DNA of 37,809 nt from Burkholderiales bacterium (GTDB taxonomy: Bacteria; Pseudomonadota; Gammaproteobacteria; Burkholderiales; SG8-39): positions 1 to 37,809 of the forward strand of contig JAOAEA010000038.1 of the NCBI GenBank assembly GCA_026417035.1, read 5' to 3'. Each line of letters opens with the position of its first letter. Within the stretch, counting starts at the first letter, position 1. Under the pieces are notes generated by a model. That model ran no database searches. It saw only the letters and a list, made by a program, of their open reading frames with translations, and was not told the DNA's origin. The translations under genes and the position numbers were made by a program. Of this stretch, positions 1 to 7,591 are shown piece by piece.

Positions 1-921
1 CCGCGGGGCTGCTACTCAACTCGCGCTGGATCGAGCTCTATTCGCGCCTCGGCTACGACATCCTCACCTACAAGACCGTGCGCAGCCGCGCGCGCCGCTC
101 GCACCCGCTGCCGAACTGGGTCACGGTCGATGCACCCGCGCCGCTGGGCCGCGGCGAGTCGCGCTGTGTCACCAAGGTGCGGCGCGACGCCGATCCGCGC
201 GCGGTGACGAGCTCGGTCTCGTTCGGCATGCCCTCGAAAGACCCGTCGGTGTGGATGGCCGACGTCGCGCGCGCGCGCAAGCTGCTCGCGCCCGGCCAGG
301 CGCTGTCTCTCGGTGGTCGCCTCGCCCGGGCCGGGCGACGGCGAGCGCGAAATGGTCGAGGACTTCGCGCGCTGCGCGGCCATGGCACGCGAGGCGGGCG
401 CGCAGGTGGTCGAGGCGAATCTCTCCTGCCCGAACGTGGCGAGCGCCGAGGGCGACATCTACCTCGACGCGCGCCTCTCGGGCCGCATCGCCCGCGCGCT
501 CGCCGCCGCAGCGGGGCCGCTGCCGGTCGCGCTCAAGATCGGGCACGTGCCCGACCCCCGCCGCCTCGCGCGGCTCCTTGGCGCCGTCGCCGGCGCGGCG
601 CGCGCCGTGATCCTCGTCAACGGCCTCTCGCGCCGCGTCGTGCGTCCCGACGGCAAGCCCGCGTTCGGGCCCGGGCGCGAGGCGGCCGGCATCCTCGGGC
701 ACGCGATCCACGAGGCCGCGGTGGCATGCGTATCGGCGGGGGCCGAGATCGCGCGGCGCGAACGGCTCGACCTCGAGGTGATCGCGGTCGGCGGCGTCGC
801 AGCGCTGCAAGACGCGGAGGACTTCTTCGCGGCGGGCGCGCACGCGGTGCTGATGGGCGGCGCGCCGATGTACGACCCGCTGCTCGCGGTGCGGATGAAA
901 CGGGTGCATCCCGAGTGGTGA
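1..921 (+). pseudogene. Dihydroorotate dehydrogenase-like FMN TIM-barrel protein, 5'-truncated and frameshifted
   Basis: The window opens inside this gene. From base 3 the frame reads through NSRWIELYSRLGYDILTYKT and continues to GQALS near 308. The matching C-terminal half then continues in another frame from about 313 (VVASPGPGDGEREMVEDFA) to the stop at 919-921. The second half carries EANLSCPN, the usual dihydroorotate dehydrogenase signature, a LKIGHVPDP strand, and a phosphate-binding VGGV...GAHAVLMGG end, so this is the DHOD/PreA superfamily. Proteins of this superfamily oxidise dihydroorotate or dihydropyrimidine-type substrates with FMN. The break needs removal of one base or gain of two; a TCTCTC dinucleotide run at 306-311 is a natural slippage site. 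It may be a true pseudogene, a recent lesion or a sequencing error. Which DHOD subfamily it belongs to cannot be settled here. Its stop overlaps the GTG start of the next gene. Confidence 0.75.
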
Positions 922-2006
922 GCGGCCGCCGGTTCCTCGCGGGCGCGCTCACGGCCGCCGCGCTCGCCGCGGCGTTCGCGGTCCGCGCGGCGGAGCGACT
1001 GCCCGCGCTCGGCGTGGCGCTCGCGGAGACCTCGGTGTCGGGCGTCTCTTCGGGCGCGTTCATGGCGGTGCAGTTCCATGTCGCGCATTCGGCGACCGTG
1101 CGCGGCGCGGGCGTGATCGCGGGCGGCCCGTACTTCTGCGCCGAGGGGAGCGTCCTGCGCGCCCTCTACAACTGCATGCGGCCCGGGCGCTTCACGCCGC
1201 TCCCGGCGACGCCCGCGCTGGCGTCGTTCACGACGGCGTTCGCCGCGAGCGGCGCGATCGACCCGCCGGCGAGCCTGGCGCGTGCGCGGGTGTGGCTCTT
1301 CTCCGGGACGAAAGACGAGGTCGTGCATGCGGAGGTGGTCGAGGCCGCGCGGCGCTACTACCTCGAGTTCACCGCGCCGGCGAACGTGGTGCTGGTCGGC
1401 TCGGTGCCCGCCGGCCACGCCATGGTGACGCAGGATGCCGGCAACGCATGCGCCGTGACCGCGCCGCCGTTCGTCAACGACTGCGATTTCGACGCGGCCG
1501 GCCAGCTCCTCGCGCACATCCACGGCCCGCTCGCGCCGCCGGCGGCCGCGCCCGCGGGCCGGCTCGTGGCGTTCGACCAGCGCGAGTTCGCGGGCGGCAA
1601 CGCCTTCGCGGCGAGCCTCGCCGACACCGGCTTCGTCTACGTGCCGCGCGCCTGCGAGCAGGGCGGCTGCCGCGTGCACGTCGCGTTCCACGGCTGCCGC
1701 CAGTCGGCGCAGGCCGTCGGCGAGACGTTCGTGCGCGATGCGGGCTACAACCGCTGGGCCGACACGAACCGGCTCGTCGTCCTCTACCCGCAGACGCTCG
1801 CCCGGCGCGGCTGGAGCCTCGGAGCGCGCGGCGGCTTCGTCATGAACCCGAACGGCTGCTGGGACTGGTGGGGCTACACGGGTCCGCTCTATGCCACCAA
1901 GGCCGGCCCGCAGATCCGCGCGGTGCGCGCGATGCTCGACCGGCTGGCGTTGCCGGAGGACAGAGGACAGAAGACAGAAGACAGAGGATCGGACGCGAAA
2001 AGGTAA
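918..2006 (+). CDS. Exported PHB depolymerase-like esterase (alpha/beta hydrolase)
   Basis: 362 residues from a GTG start at 918 that overlaps the previous stop (GTGA). The N-terminus has twin arginines followed by about 18 hydrophobic residues ending AVRAAE, a plausible export signal that is Tat-like but not a perfect Tat motif. A lipase box GVSSG at residues 42-46 gives Ser44 as the likely nucleophile. SGTKDEVVH supplies a candidate acid residue, and VAFHGCRQS near the C-terminal third is a histidine motif found in the short-chain PHB depolymerase/feruloyl-esterase-like family. GCWDWWGY closes the fold. Proteins of this family hydrolyse poly(3-hydroxybutyrate) or related esters outside the cytoplasm; the exact substrate is inferred. 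The last 17 residues (PEDRGQKTEDRGSDAKR) come from a heptamer repeat and look like an added tail. No haem-related role is suggested by its position upstream of hemA. Confidence 0.8.
   Translation: MSGRRFLAGALTAAALAAAFAVRAAERLPALGVALAETSVSGVSSGAFMAVQFHVAHSATVRGAGVIAGGPYFCAEGSVLRALYNCMRPGRFTPLPATPALASFTTAFAASGAIDPPASLARARVWLFSGTKDEVVHAEVVEAARRYYLEFTAPANVVLVGSVPAGHAMVTQDAGNACAVTAPPFVNDCDFDAAGQLLAHIHGPLAPPAAAPAGRLVAFDQREFAGGNAFAASLADTGFVYVPRACEQGGCRVHVAFHGCRQSAQAVGETFVRDAGYNRWADTNRLVVLYPQTLARRGWSLGARGGFVMNPNGCWDWWGYTGPLYATKAGPQIRAVRAMLDRLALPEDRGQKTEDRGSDAKR
1956..1990 (+). repeat. Tandem heptamer repeat GARGACA
   Basis: Nearly five copies of a 7-bp unit (GAGGACA, GAGGACA, GAAGACA, GAAGACA, GAGGATC) lie within the last codons of the esterase gene and encode its EDRGQKT EDRGS tail. 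The same heptamer occurs twice directly after the hemY stop at 24241. The purine-rich composition differs from the surrounding coding sequence. Confidence 0.8.
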
Positions 2007-2259
2007 AAGCGGTTGCGCCGGTGGCGCCGCGCCCAAGCGGAGGGCCGGGCGCCGGCGCGCGTCGCGCCGCGATCCCGCGCCGCCGGTAGCGAAGGACGAT
2101 GCGCGGGATCGCCGACGATCGGCGCACGGATCGCGTGGGCGCCGCGGGAAGGGAAGTCTTTCGCTCCCGACGGGCTTAGCGGCGGGCGCGAGCCCCGGCC
2201 GTCGGGCCCGGGTCTTCTGTCCCCCGCCGCCTGGCGCGCGGCGGCACGGAACCGGGGGG

Positions 2260-2265
2260 TATAAT
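2260..2265 (+). promoter_or_regulatory. Probable -10 element for hemA
   Basis: A perfect TATAAT stands out in very GC-rich DNA 27 bases before the hemA ATG. No good -35 hexamer is visible 16-18 bases upstream. The rest of 2007-2259 holds only GC-rich, partly palindromic sequence with no open frame I would support. Confidence 0.6.
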
Positions 2266-2292
2266 CGGCCGGCCCGCTAAGGGTTGGATTCC

Positions 2293-3546
2293 ATGCAGAT
2301 TTTCACGCTCGGCCTCAACCACCAGACGGCGCCCCTCGCGATCCGCGAGCGGGTGGCGTTCGGCGCCGAGCAGTTGCGCGACGCGCTCGGCGAGCTCAGC
2401 CGCGCGCGGCCGGTGCAGGAGTCCGCGATCATCTCGACCTGCAACCGGACCGAGCTCTATTGCGCCGCCGGCGAGCCGCGCGAGGCGCTCTCGTGGTTCG
2501 CGGGCTTCCACCGGCTCGGCGAGGACGACCTCCGGCCCTACCTCTACACGCTGCCCGAGCGCGACGCCGTGCGGCACGCGTTCCGGGTGGCGGCGGGGCT
2601 CGACTCGATGGTCCTCGGCGAGCCGCAGATCCTCGGGCAGATGAAGGACGCGGTGCGCGTCGCCGAGGAGGTCGGGTCGATCGGCACGCTGCTCTCGAAG
2701 CTCTTCCAGCGCTCGTTCGCGGTCGCGAAGGAGGTCCGGTCGAGCACGCGCATCGGCGCGAACGTCGTGTCGATGGCCTCCGCCGCGGTGAAGCTCGCCG
2801 CGCGGATCTTCCCGTCGCTCGGGGAGCAGCGGGTGCTGCTCGTCGGCGCGGGCGAGATGATCGAGCTCTGCGCGACGCACTTCGCCGCCCAGTCGCCGCG
2901 CGCGCTCGCGGTGGCGAACCGCACGTTCGAGCGCGCCGACGCGCTGGCGCGGCGCTTCTCGGCCCAGGCGCTGTTGCTGCGCGACCTGCCCGAGCGGCTG
3001 CACGAGTACGACATCGTCGTTACGTGCACGGCGAGCTCGCTGCCGATCATCGGCAAGGGCACGATGGAGCGCGTGGTCAAGGCGCGCCGCCACCGGCCGG
3101 TGTTCATGGTGGATCTCGCGGTGCCGCGCGACGTCGAGCCCGAAGTCGCCGAGATGGACGACGTGTTCCTGTACACCGTGGACGACCTCGCGAGCGTCGT
3201 GCGCGAGGGCGTGAGCGACCGGGAGAGCGCGGTCGAGCAGGCCGAGGCGATCATCGACACGCAGGTCGGCCAGTTCCTGCACTGGCTGGAATCGCGCGAG
3301 GCCGTGCCGCTCATCCGCACGCTGCGCGACCAGGGTGAGAGCGCGCGCCGCCACGAGGTCGAGCGCGCGCTGCGCCACCTCGCGCGCGGGGACGATCCGC
3401 GCGCCGTCATCGAGGCCCTGTCGCACGGCCTCACCAACAAGCTGCTCCACGGCCCGACCCAGGCCCTGCACGACGCCACGAGCGCCGACCTCGCCGACCT
3501 GGGTGCCCTGATCCGGCGGCTCTTCCAGATTCGCTCCGGGTCCTAG
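2293..3546 (+). CDS. hemA: Glutamyl-tRNA reductase
   Basis: 417 residues. It reduces glutamyl-tRNA(Glu) to glutamate-1-semialdehyde, the committed step of C5-pathway tetrapyrrole synthesis in the cytoplasm. The N-terminal catalytic domain shows [16 protein letters not shown] and the STCNRTE motif with the catalytic Cys50, at the family position. A Rossmann NADPH domain follows ([14 protein letters not shown], about residues 178-191), then a helical dimerisation tail. I chose ATG 2293 because the protein then starts [11 protein letters not shown] as relatives do; an in-frame TTG at 2284 would add three residues. AGGG lies about ten bases upstream. It heads a hemA-prfA-prmC cluster, 76 bases before prfA. 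The gene order is standard for many proteobacteria. Very secure call. Confidence 0.97.
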   Translation: MQIFTLGLNHQTAPLAIRERVAFGAEQLRDALGELSRARPVQESAIISTCNRTELYCAAGEPREALSWFAGFHRLGEDDLRPYLYTLPERDAVRHAFRVAAGLDSMVLGEPQILGQMKDAVRVAEEVGSIGTLLSKLFQRSFAVAKEVRSSTRIGANVVSMASAAVKLAARIFPSLGEQRVLLVGAGEMIELCATHFAAQSPRALAVANRTFERADALARRFSAQALLLRDLPERLHEYDIVVTCTASSLPIIGKGTMERVVKARRHRPVFMVDLAVPRDVEPEVAEMDDVFLYTVDDLASVVREGVSDRESAVEQAEAIIDTQVGQFLHWLESREAVPLIRTLRDQGESARRHEVERALRHLARGDDPRAVIEALSHGLTNKLLHGPTQALHDATSADLADLGALIRRLFQIRSGS

Positions 3547-3622
3547 CTGCCGCCGCCGCGCCTCGCCGCGCCCGGCGCGGCCCGCGGCCGTCGTCGCCAT
3601 TGCAACCTCTCCCGCCCCCGCC

Positions 3623-4708
3623 ATGAAGGAAAGCCTCGCCGCCAAGCTCGACAGCCTCGCCCGCCGGCTCGAGGAGGTGAACGCGACGCTCGCGTCCGAG
3701 ACCGCGACGCGCGACCTCGACGCGTACCGCAAGCTCACGCGCGAGCACGCCGAGCTCGCGCCGGTCGTGGCCGAGTGGCACTCCTACAAGGCGGCCGAGC
3801 GGGACGTCGCCGCCGCCACCGAGATGCTCGCCGACCCGGAGATGCGCGAGCTCGCCGAGTCCGAGATCGCGGACGCCAAGGCGCGCATGGCGAGGCTCGA
3901 GGCGGAGCTGCAGAAGATGCTGCTGCCGAAGGACCCCAACGACGAGCGCAACATCTTCCTCGAGATCCGCGCGGGCACCGGCGGCGACGAGTCGGCGATC
4001 TTCGCCGGCGACCTCTTCCGCATGTACACGCGCTACGCCGAGCGCAACCGCTGGCAGGTGGAAGTGATCTCGGAGAGCCCCTCGGACCTCGGCGGCTACA
4101 AGGAGGTGATCGCGCGCATCATCGGCCACGGGGCGTATTCGAAACTCAAGTTCGAATCCGGCGGCCACCGCGTGCAGCGCGTGCCCGAGACCGAGGCGCA
4201 GGGGCGCATCCACACCTCCGCGTGCACGGTCGCCGTGCTGCCCGAGGCCGACGAGGTGGCCGACGTGGTGCTCAACCCCGCGGAGCTGCGCATCGACACG
4301 TTCCGCGCGTCGGGGGCGGGCGGCCAGCACGTTAACAAGACGGACTCGGCGGTGCGCGTCACGCACCTGCCGACCGGGATCGTCGTCGAATGCCAGGACG
4401 ACCGCTCGCAGCACAAGAACAAGGCCCGCGCGCTCGCGCTGCTCGCGGCGCGGATCAAGGACGTGCAGACGCGCGCGCAGGCCGCGAAGGAAGCGGCGCA
4501 GCGGAAGTCGCTCATCGGCTCGGGCGACCGCTCCGACCGCATCCGCACCTACAACTTCCCCCAGGGCCGCGTGACCGACCACCGCATCAACCTGACGCTC
4601 TACAAGATCGGGCAGATCATGGACGGCGACCTCGACGAGCTCGTCTCGGCGCTCGCCGCGGAGCACCAGGCCGAGCAGCTCGAGGCGCTCGCCGAAGAGG
4701 CGGCCTGA
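3623..4708 (+). CDS. prfA: Peptide chain release factor 1
   Basis: 361 residues, the usual RF1 length. It recognises UAA and UAG stop codons and triggers peptide release on the ribosome. The N-terminal helical domain (residues 1-100) is followed by a PCRF domain ([18 protein letters not shown]) and the catalytic loop [17 protein letters not shown], with GGQ at residues 233-235. The adjacent [10 protein letters not shown] stretch is also typical. The tripeptide that reads the stop codon (PxT in RF1) appears as PSD in [13 protein letters not shown] did not align it further. The following gene, prmC, methylates the GGQ glutamine, so enzyme and substrate are neighbours. The start has only a weak ribosome-binding site. 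Confidence 0.97.
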   Translation: MKESLAAKLDSLARRLEEVNATLASETATRDLDAYRKLTREHAELAPVVAEWHSYKAAERDVAAATEMLADPEMRELAESEIADAKARMARLEAELQKMLLPKDPNDERNIFLEIRAGTGGDESAIFAGDLFRMYTRYAERNRWQVEVISESPSDLGGYKEVIARIIGHGAYSKLKFESGGHRVQRVPETEAQGRIHTSACTVAVLPEADEVADVVLNPAELRIDTFRASGAGGQHVNKTDSAVRVTHLPTGIVVECQDDRSQHKNKARALALLAARIKDVQTRAQAAKEAAQRKSLIGSGDRSDRIRTYNFPQGRVTDHRINLTLYKIGQIMDGDLDELVSALAAEHQAEQLEALAEEAA

Positions 4709-4748
4709 GGCCCGCGCCGCGGGCCGCGGATCGCGCGCGCCGGCACGA

Positions 4749-5579
4749 GTGACGACCACCATCGCGCGCCTGCTCGCCGCGAGCGGCCTCGCGCGGATCG
4801 AGGCCGAGGCGCTCGCCGCGCACGCGCTCGGCAGGAGCCGCGCGTCGCTCCTCGCCCATGCGAACCACGCGATCTCGGACGGCCACGCCGAGGCCGCGCG
4901 CGCGCTCTTCGCGCGGCGCCGCGCCGGCGAGCCGCTCGCTTACATCGTCGGCCACCGCGAGTTCTACAGCCTGGAGCTCGCCGTCACGCCGGACGTGCTG
5001 ATCCCCCGCCCCGAAACCGAGCTCCTCGTCGATCTCGCGCTGGAGCGGCTCGCTGCGCCCGGGCTCGCGCACGGCGCCAGGCCGCGGGTGCTCGACCTCG
5101 CGACGGGGAGCGGCGCGGTGGCGATCGCGGTCGCGAAGCACGCGCCGCACGCGGCGGTGTGGGCGAGCGACGCCTCGCCTGCGGCGCTCGCGGTGGCGCG
5201 TGCGAACGCGGCGCGCCACGGGGTCGCGATCCGCTTCGTCGCGAGCGACTGGTTCGCCGCGCTCGCCGGCGAGGCCTTCCGCCTGATCGTCGCCAACCCG
5301 CCCTACGTGGCCGAGGGCGATCCGCACCTCGCCGAGGGGGATCTGCCCTTCGAGCCGCGCGCGGCGCTCGTGTCGGGGCGCGACGGGCTCGACGCGATCC
5401 GCCGCATCGTCGCCTGCGCGCGCGCGCACCTCGCGCCGCAGGGCTGGCTCGCCTTCGAGCACGGCCACGACCAGGCGGCGCGCTGCCGCGCGCTCCTGCA
5501 CGAAAGCGGCTACCGGGACGTGACGACCTACCGCGACCTCGCGGGGATCGAGCGCGTGACGGCTGCGCTCGCGCCGTAG
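4749..5579 (+). CDS. prmC: Release factor glutamine methyltransferase
   Basis: 276 residues from a GTG start 40 bases after prfA. It N5-methylates the glutamine of the GGQ loop of RF1 and RF2 using S-adenosylmethionine. An N-terminal helical substrate domain (1-75) is followed by IPRPETELLVD (85-95), the SAM-binding motif VLDLATGSGAVAIA (114-127), and the glutamine-binding NPPY motif at 183-186. Length and motif spacing are normal for the family. I see no other in-frame start that fits better. It is co-oriented with hemA and prfA and probably co-transcribed; the next gene, grxD, has its own promoter 130-160 bases downstream. Confidence 0.96.
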   Translation: MTTTIARLLAASGLARIEAEALAAHALGRSRASLLAHANHAISDGHAEAARALFARRRAGEPLAYIVGHREFYSLELAVTPDVLIPRPETELLVDLALERLAAPGLAHGARPRVLDLATGSGAVAIAVAKHAPHAAVWASDASPAALAVARANAARHGVAIRFVASDWFAALAGEAFRLIVANPPYVAEGDPHLAEGDLPFEPRAALVSGRDGLDAIRRIVACARAHLAPQGWLAFEHGHDQAARCRALLHESGYRDVTTYRDLAGIERVTAALAP

Positions 5580-5627
5580 CGCTCCGGCGCGGACGTCTCG
5601 ATCCCGACCTGCGTCGCGGATCGAAAC

Positions 5628-5643
5628 GGCCTCGCGCGAGGCC
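5628..5643. repeat. Perfect 16-bp palindrome downstream of prmC
   Basis: GGCCTCGC followed directly by GCGAGGCC, 48 bases past the prmC stop. It could form a short hairpin in RNA but has no T-run, so it is at best a weak terminator; a DNA-binding site is equally possible. Confidence 0.45.
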
Positions 5644-5706
5644 TCCCGATCGGCGTTCCCCTCGTGAGAGACGCCATCGGCCTGCTGGCGGAACGGGGCG
5701 CAGCGG

Positions 5707-5736
5707 TTGACGGCCGAGGGCGCGAGCGGCTAGAAT
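5707..5736 (+). promoter_or_regulatory. Sigma70-type promoter of grxD
   Basis: TTGACG (5707-5712) and TAGAAT (5731-5736) are separated by 18 bases. Both hexamers are close to consensus and stand out from the GC-rich background. Transcription would start near 5743, inside the IscR-like operator, giving a leader of about 65 bases before the grxD ATG. Confidence 0.75.
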
Positions 5737-5738
5737 CC

Positions 5739-5763
5739 AAACTTGACTAATTTAGTCGGATTT
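5739..5763 (+). promoter_or_regulatory. IscR type 1-like operator
   Basis: The core GACT-AATTT-AGTC (5745-5757) followed by GG and preceded by CTT fits the E. coli IscR type 1 consensus (YYGACTRWWWYAGTCRR) at every core position; only the S position after it differs. It covers the predicted transcription start of grxD, where a bound Fe-S repressor would block initiation. The iscR gene is not in this window, so regulator identity is inferred from the motif. Confidence 0.65.
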
Positions 5764-5806
5764 AATCGGGCCGGCTCAGGCGCCGGCGAACCGGAGGCGA
5801 ACCCAG

Positions 5807-6127
5807 ATGGACGTGAAAGAGATCATCCACAGGCAGGTCACCGGGCACCCGGTGGTGCTCTACATGAAGGGCACGCCGCAGTTCCCGCAATGCGGCTTCT
5901 CGGCGATGGCGGTGCAGATCCTGCAGGCCGCGGGCGTGAACGACTTCTTCAGCGTGAACGTCCTCGAGGAGCCGGAGATCCGCCAGGGCATCAAGGAATA
6001 CGCCAACTGGCCGACGATCCCGCAGCTCTACCTGAAGGGCGAGTTCATCGGCGGCTCGGACATCATGAAAGAGATGTACCAGTCCGGCGAGCTGCAAAGG
6101 AAGCTGAAGGAAGTCGTGGCGGCCTGA
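5807..6127 (+). CDS. grxD: Monothiol glutaredoxin (Grx4 family)
   Basis: 106 residues. Class II monothiol glutaredoxins bind a [2Fe-2S] cluster with glutathione and pass it to Fe-S apoproteins in the cytoplasm. The CGFS active site is at residues 29-32 inside PQFPQCGFSAMA, with the preceding KGTPQ loop and the downstream WPTIPQLYLKGEFIGG, which includes the cis-proline and glutathione-binding segment. The length matches the single-domain family. GGAGG lies about ten bases before the ATG. The promoter and IscR-like operator upstream fit a job in Fe-S homeostasis, and a strong terminator follows. Grx4 genes next to prmC are common in betaproteobacteria. Confidence 0.96.
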   Translation: MDVKEIIHRQVTGHPVVLYMKGTPQFPQCGFSAMAVQILQAAGVNDFFSVNVLEEPEIRQGIKEYANWPTIPQLYLKGEFIGGSDIMKEMYQSGELQRKLKEVVAA

Positions 6128-6150
6128 GGCCGTCGATCTCGGCACGGAAG

Positions 6151-6183
6151 GTCGCGGAGAGGGCGCAGAGGGCCGCAGAGGCC
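6151..6183 (+). repeat. GCAGAGG-type repeat tag after grxD
   Basis: Three imperfect units (GCGGAGAGG, GCGCAGAGG, CCGCAGAGG) start 23 bases after the grxD stop. The same motif occurs in reverse orientation at 6299-6336 and at 10063-10087. Confidence 0.65.
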
Positions 6184-6218
6184 GGCTGCGGCAGCGACCT
6201 CGAGCCGGCGGTTGGAAG

Positions 6219-6245
6219 ACGGGGCCGATGCCCCGTTTTTCTTTT
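6219..6245 (+). terminator. Rho-independent terminator of grxD
   Basis: A perfect 7-bp stem ACGGGGC / GCCCCGT with a CGAT loop is followed by TTTTCTTTT. This is the clearest terminator in the window and separates grxD from the IclR gene. Confidence 0.9.
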
Positions 6246-6298
6246 CCGCGGCGCGCCGACGCGTCGTCCCGGGTTCCCGTAGGCCGCTGAGCCCGTCG

Positions 6299-6336
6299 TT
6301 CTCTGCGGCTCTCCACGCTTTCCGCGTCCTCTGCGG
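6299..6336 (-). repeat. CTCTGCG-type repeat tag, inverted copy
   Basis: CTCTGCGGCTCTCC and GTCCTCTGCGG are the reverse complement of the tag at 6151-6183, so the two form a loose inverted pair around the terminator. Its right part opens the block duplicated at 10069. Confidence 0.65.
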
Positions 6337-6408
6337 CGAGGCATGGAAGCAGTCGCGCCACCCTGCAGCGCGACCATCAGGCGCGTCGTCGCGCGGTGCG
6401 CGTGGAGC
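6324..6408 (-). pseudogene. Duplicated remnant of a PaaI-type thioesterase 3' end
   Basis: This stretch parallels 10069-10154, the 3' end and downstream flank of the intact thioesterase gene. In the block 6363-6408 I count 38 of 46 bases identical. Read on the minus strand it gives PDAGLHAHRATTRLMVALQ, matching the intact protein's end PDGKLYAHGTTTCLILGL, but the stop codon has become CAG. The match extends downstream through the CCTCTGCG tag and stops soon after the PD codons. No other part of a thioesterase gene is present. It is best read as a partial duplicate or the relic of a second copy. Confidence 0.7.
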
Positions 6409-6452
6409 CCGGCGTCGGGGCGCCGGCCGGGCCCCGGCCGCTTCGCGCGGCT

Positions 6453-6469
6453 GTTCCGCTAAGCGGAAC
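6453..6469. promoter_or_regulatory. Palindromic operator upstream of the IclR-type gene
   Basis: GTTCCGC-TAA-GCGGAAC is a perfect 7-bp inverted repeat just upstream of the -35, and a further half-site GTTCCGC lies at 6483-6489 inside the promoter. IclR-family regulators bind palindromes of this size, so autoregulation is likely; this is inference from position. Confidence 0.7.
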
Positions 6470-6473
6470 AACG

Positions 6474-6502
6474 TTGCAATCCGTTCCGCAGGCCGGTATA
6501 GA
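6474..6502 (+). promoter_or_regulatory. Promoter of the IclR-type gene
   Basis: TTGCAA (6474-6479) and TATAGA (6497-6502) have ideal 17-bp spacing. The start of transcription would fall near 6509, leaving only a few bases before the ATG at 6515, so the mRNA would be nearly leaderless. Confidence 0.7.
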
Positions 6503-6514
6503 ATGGCACGGCCC

Positions 6515-7315
6515 ATGAACCCCGCCGTCAATACGGTTCCGACTGCCGAGGATCTGGACGAGCGCCAGTTCGTCACCGCGCTCGCGCGCGGCCTCTCGGT
6601 GCTGCAGGCCTTCGGCCCCGGCGACGACCTGCTCACCCACGCCGAGATCGCGGCGCGCGCGCGGCTGCCCAAGGCGACGGTCACCCGCCTCGCCTACACG
6701 CTGTGCAAGCTCGGCTACCTCGCGCGCGAGGCGGCGGGCGGCGGCTACCGGCTCGACCCGCACATCCTCACGCTCGGCTACCCGGTGCTCGCGCGCCTGG
6801 GCGTGCGCCAGCTGGCGCGCCCGCTCATGCAGGCGCTCGCCGAAGCCGAGGGGCTCACGGTCTCGATCGGCCTGCGCGACGGCGCGCACATGATCTTCGT
6901 CGAGCGCGTGCGCTCGAGCGCGCCGGTCGTGCTCCAGCAGGACATCGGCACGCGCGTCCCGATCGCGACCACCGCGCTCGGACGCGGTTACCTCGCCGGA
7001 CTGTCGCCGGCCGAGCGCGATGCCGTGCTGAGTGAGCTGCGGGCGCTGGCGCCCGCGGGCAAGTGGAGCGCGATCCGCCGCGCCGTGGACCGCGAGATGG
7101 CACGCTACGCGGCGAAGGGCTGGTGCTTCGGGGGCGACTGGGACGCGGCCCTCACCGGCGTCGCCGTGCCGCTCGCGCTGCCCGGACGCAGCGTGCTGTC
7201 GATCTCCTGCGCCGGCGCGCGCGCGCAACTGCCCGACGCGCGGCTCGACGCCATCGGCGCGAAACTGAAGGACATCGCGCGGCGCGTGGCGCTCGCGCAG
7301 GCCACCGCCCTCTAG
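6515..7315 (+). CDS. IclR-family transcriptional regulator
   Basis: 266 residues. The N-terminal winged helix-turn-helix reads FVTALARGLSVLQAFG (residues 17-32), then LTHAEIAARARLPKATVTRLAYTL, the usual IclR recognition unit. The C-terminal effector domain includes GLTVSIGLRDGAHMIFVERV and ends with an IclR-type AVPL...ISC segment. The opening ALARGL pattern resembles the PcaR/PobR-type regulators of aromatic and acid catabolism, but the effector is unknown. I chose ATG 6515 over the in-frame ATG 6503 because the latter lies in the -10 box. An operator-like palindrome precedes it. Downstream, 277 bases away, is a Bug-type binding protein, a common target of such regulators. The stop codon lies within a repeat element shared with fis. 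Confidence 0.9.
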   Translation: MNPAVNTVPTAEDLDERQFVTALARGLSVLQAFGPGDDLLTHAEIAARARLPKATVTRLAYTLCKLGYLAREAAGGGYRLDPHILTLGYPVLARLGVRQLARPLMQALAEAEGLTVSIGLRDGAHMIFVERVRSSAPVVLQQDIGTRVPIATTALGRGYLAGLSPAERDAVLSELRALAPAGKWSAIRRAVDREMARYAAKGWCFGGDWDAALTGVAVPLALPGRSVLSISCAGARAQLPDARLDAIGAKLKDIARRVALAQATAL

Positions 7316-7399
7316 CAGCGTGATGCGAAACGCCGGGACGTCACCGAACCGCTGCTCTCCCGCAGGCTTCGCCGGAGGGGACAGTGCATTTCGCATCAC
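7311..7399 (+). repeat. Inverted-repeat element at the 3' end of the IclR gene
   Basis: Starts with TCTAGCAGCGTGA, which includes the TAG stop, and is bounded by GTGATGCGAAA (7320-7330) and its exact reverse complement TTTCGCATCAC (7389-7399). The interior includes CTCTCCCGCAGGCTTCG and CGGAGGGGACA. A related element sits after fis at 28748-28873. The remaining stretch 7400-7591 holds no gene or clear promoter that I can see. Confidence 0.7.
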
Positions 7400-7591
7400 C
7401 GGGCTCGGAGATTCGGAAGGGCCCGAGGCCCCGCTTGCGTCAACGTTCCCGGACCGCGCCATGCGGACCGCGCAGGCGAACTCGGCAACGGATCCCCTCG
7501 TCGCCGCGAGGCCGCGTGCGTCGCTGACGCTGGCGACGGCAGGCCGAGCGTGGTCCCGCCAGACCCGCTGTTCCACCGAAGGAGAACCGCA

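Noticed and set aside
6212..6514. N-terminal extension of the IclR protein from upstream in-frame sequence
   Set aside because: It would run through the terminator, the thioesterase remnant and the promoter, and the extra residues have no family match.
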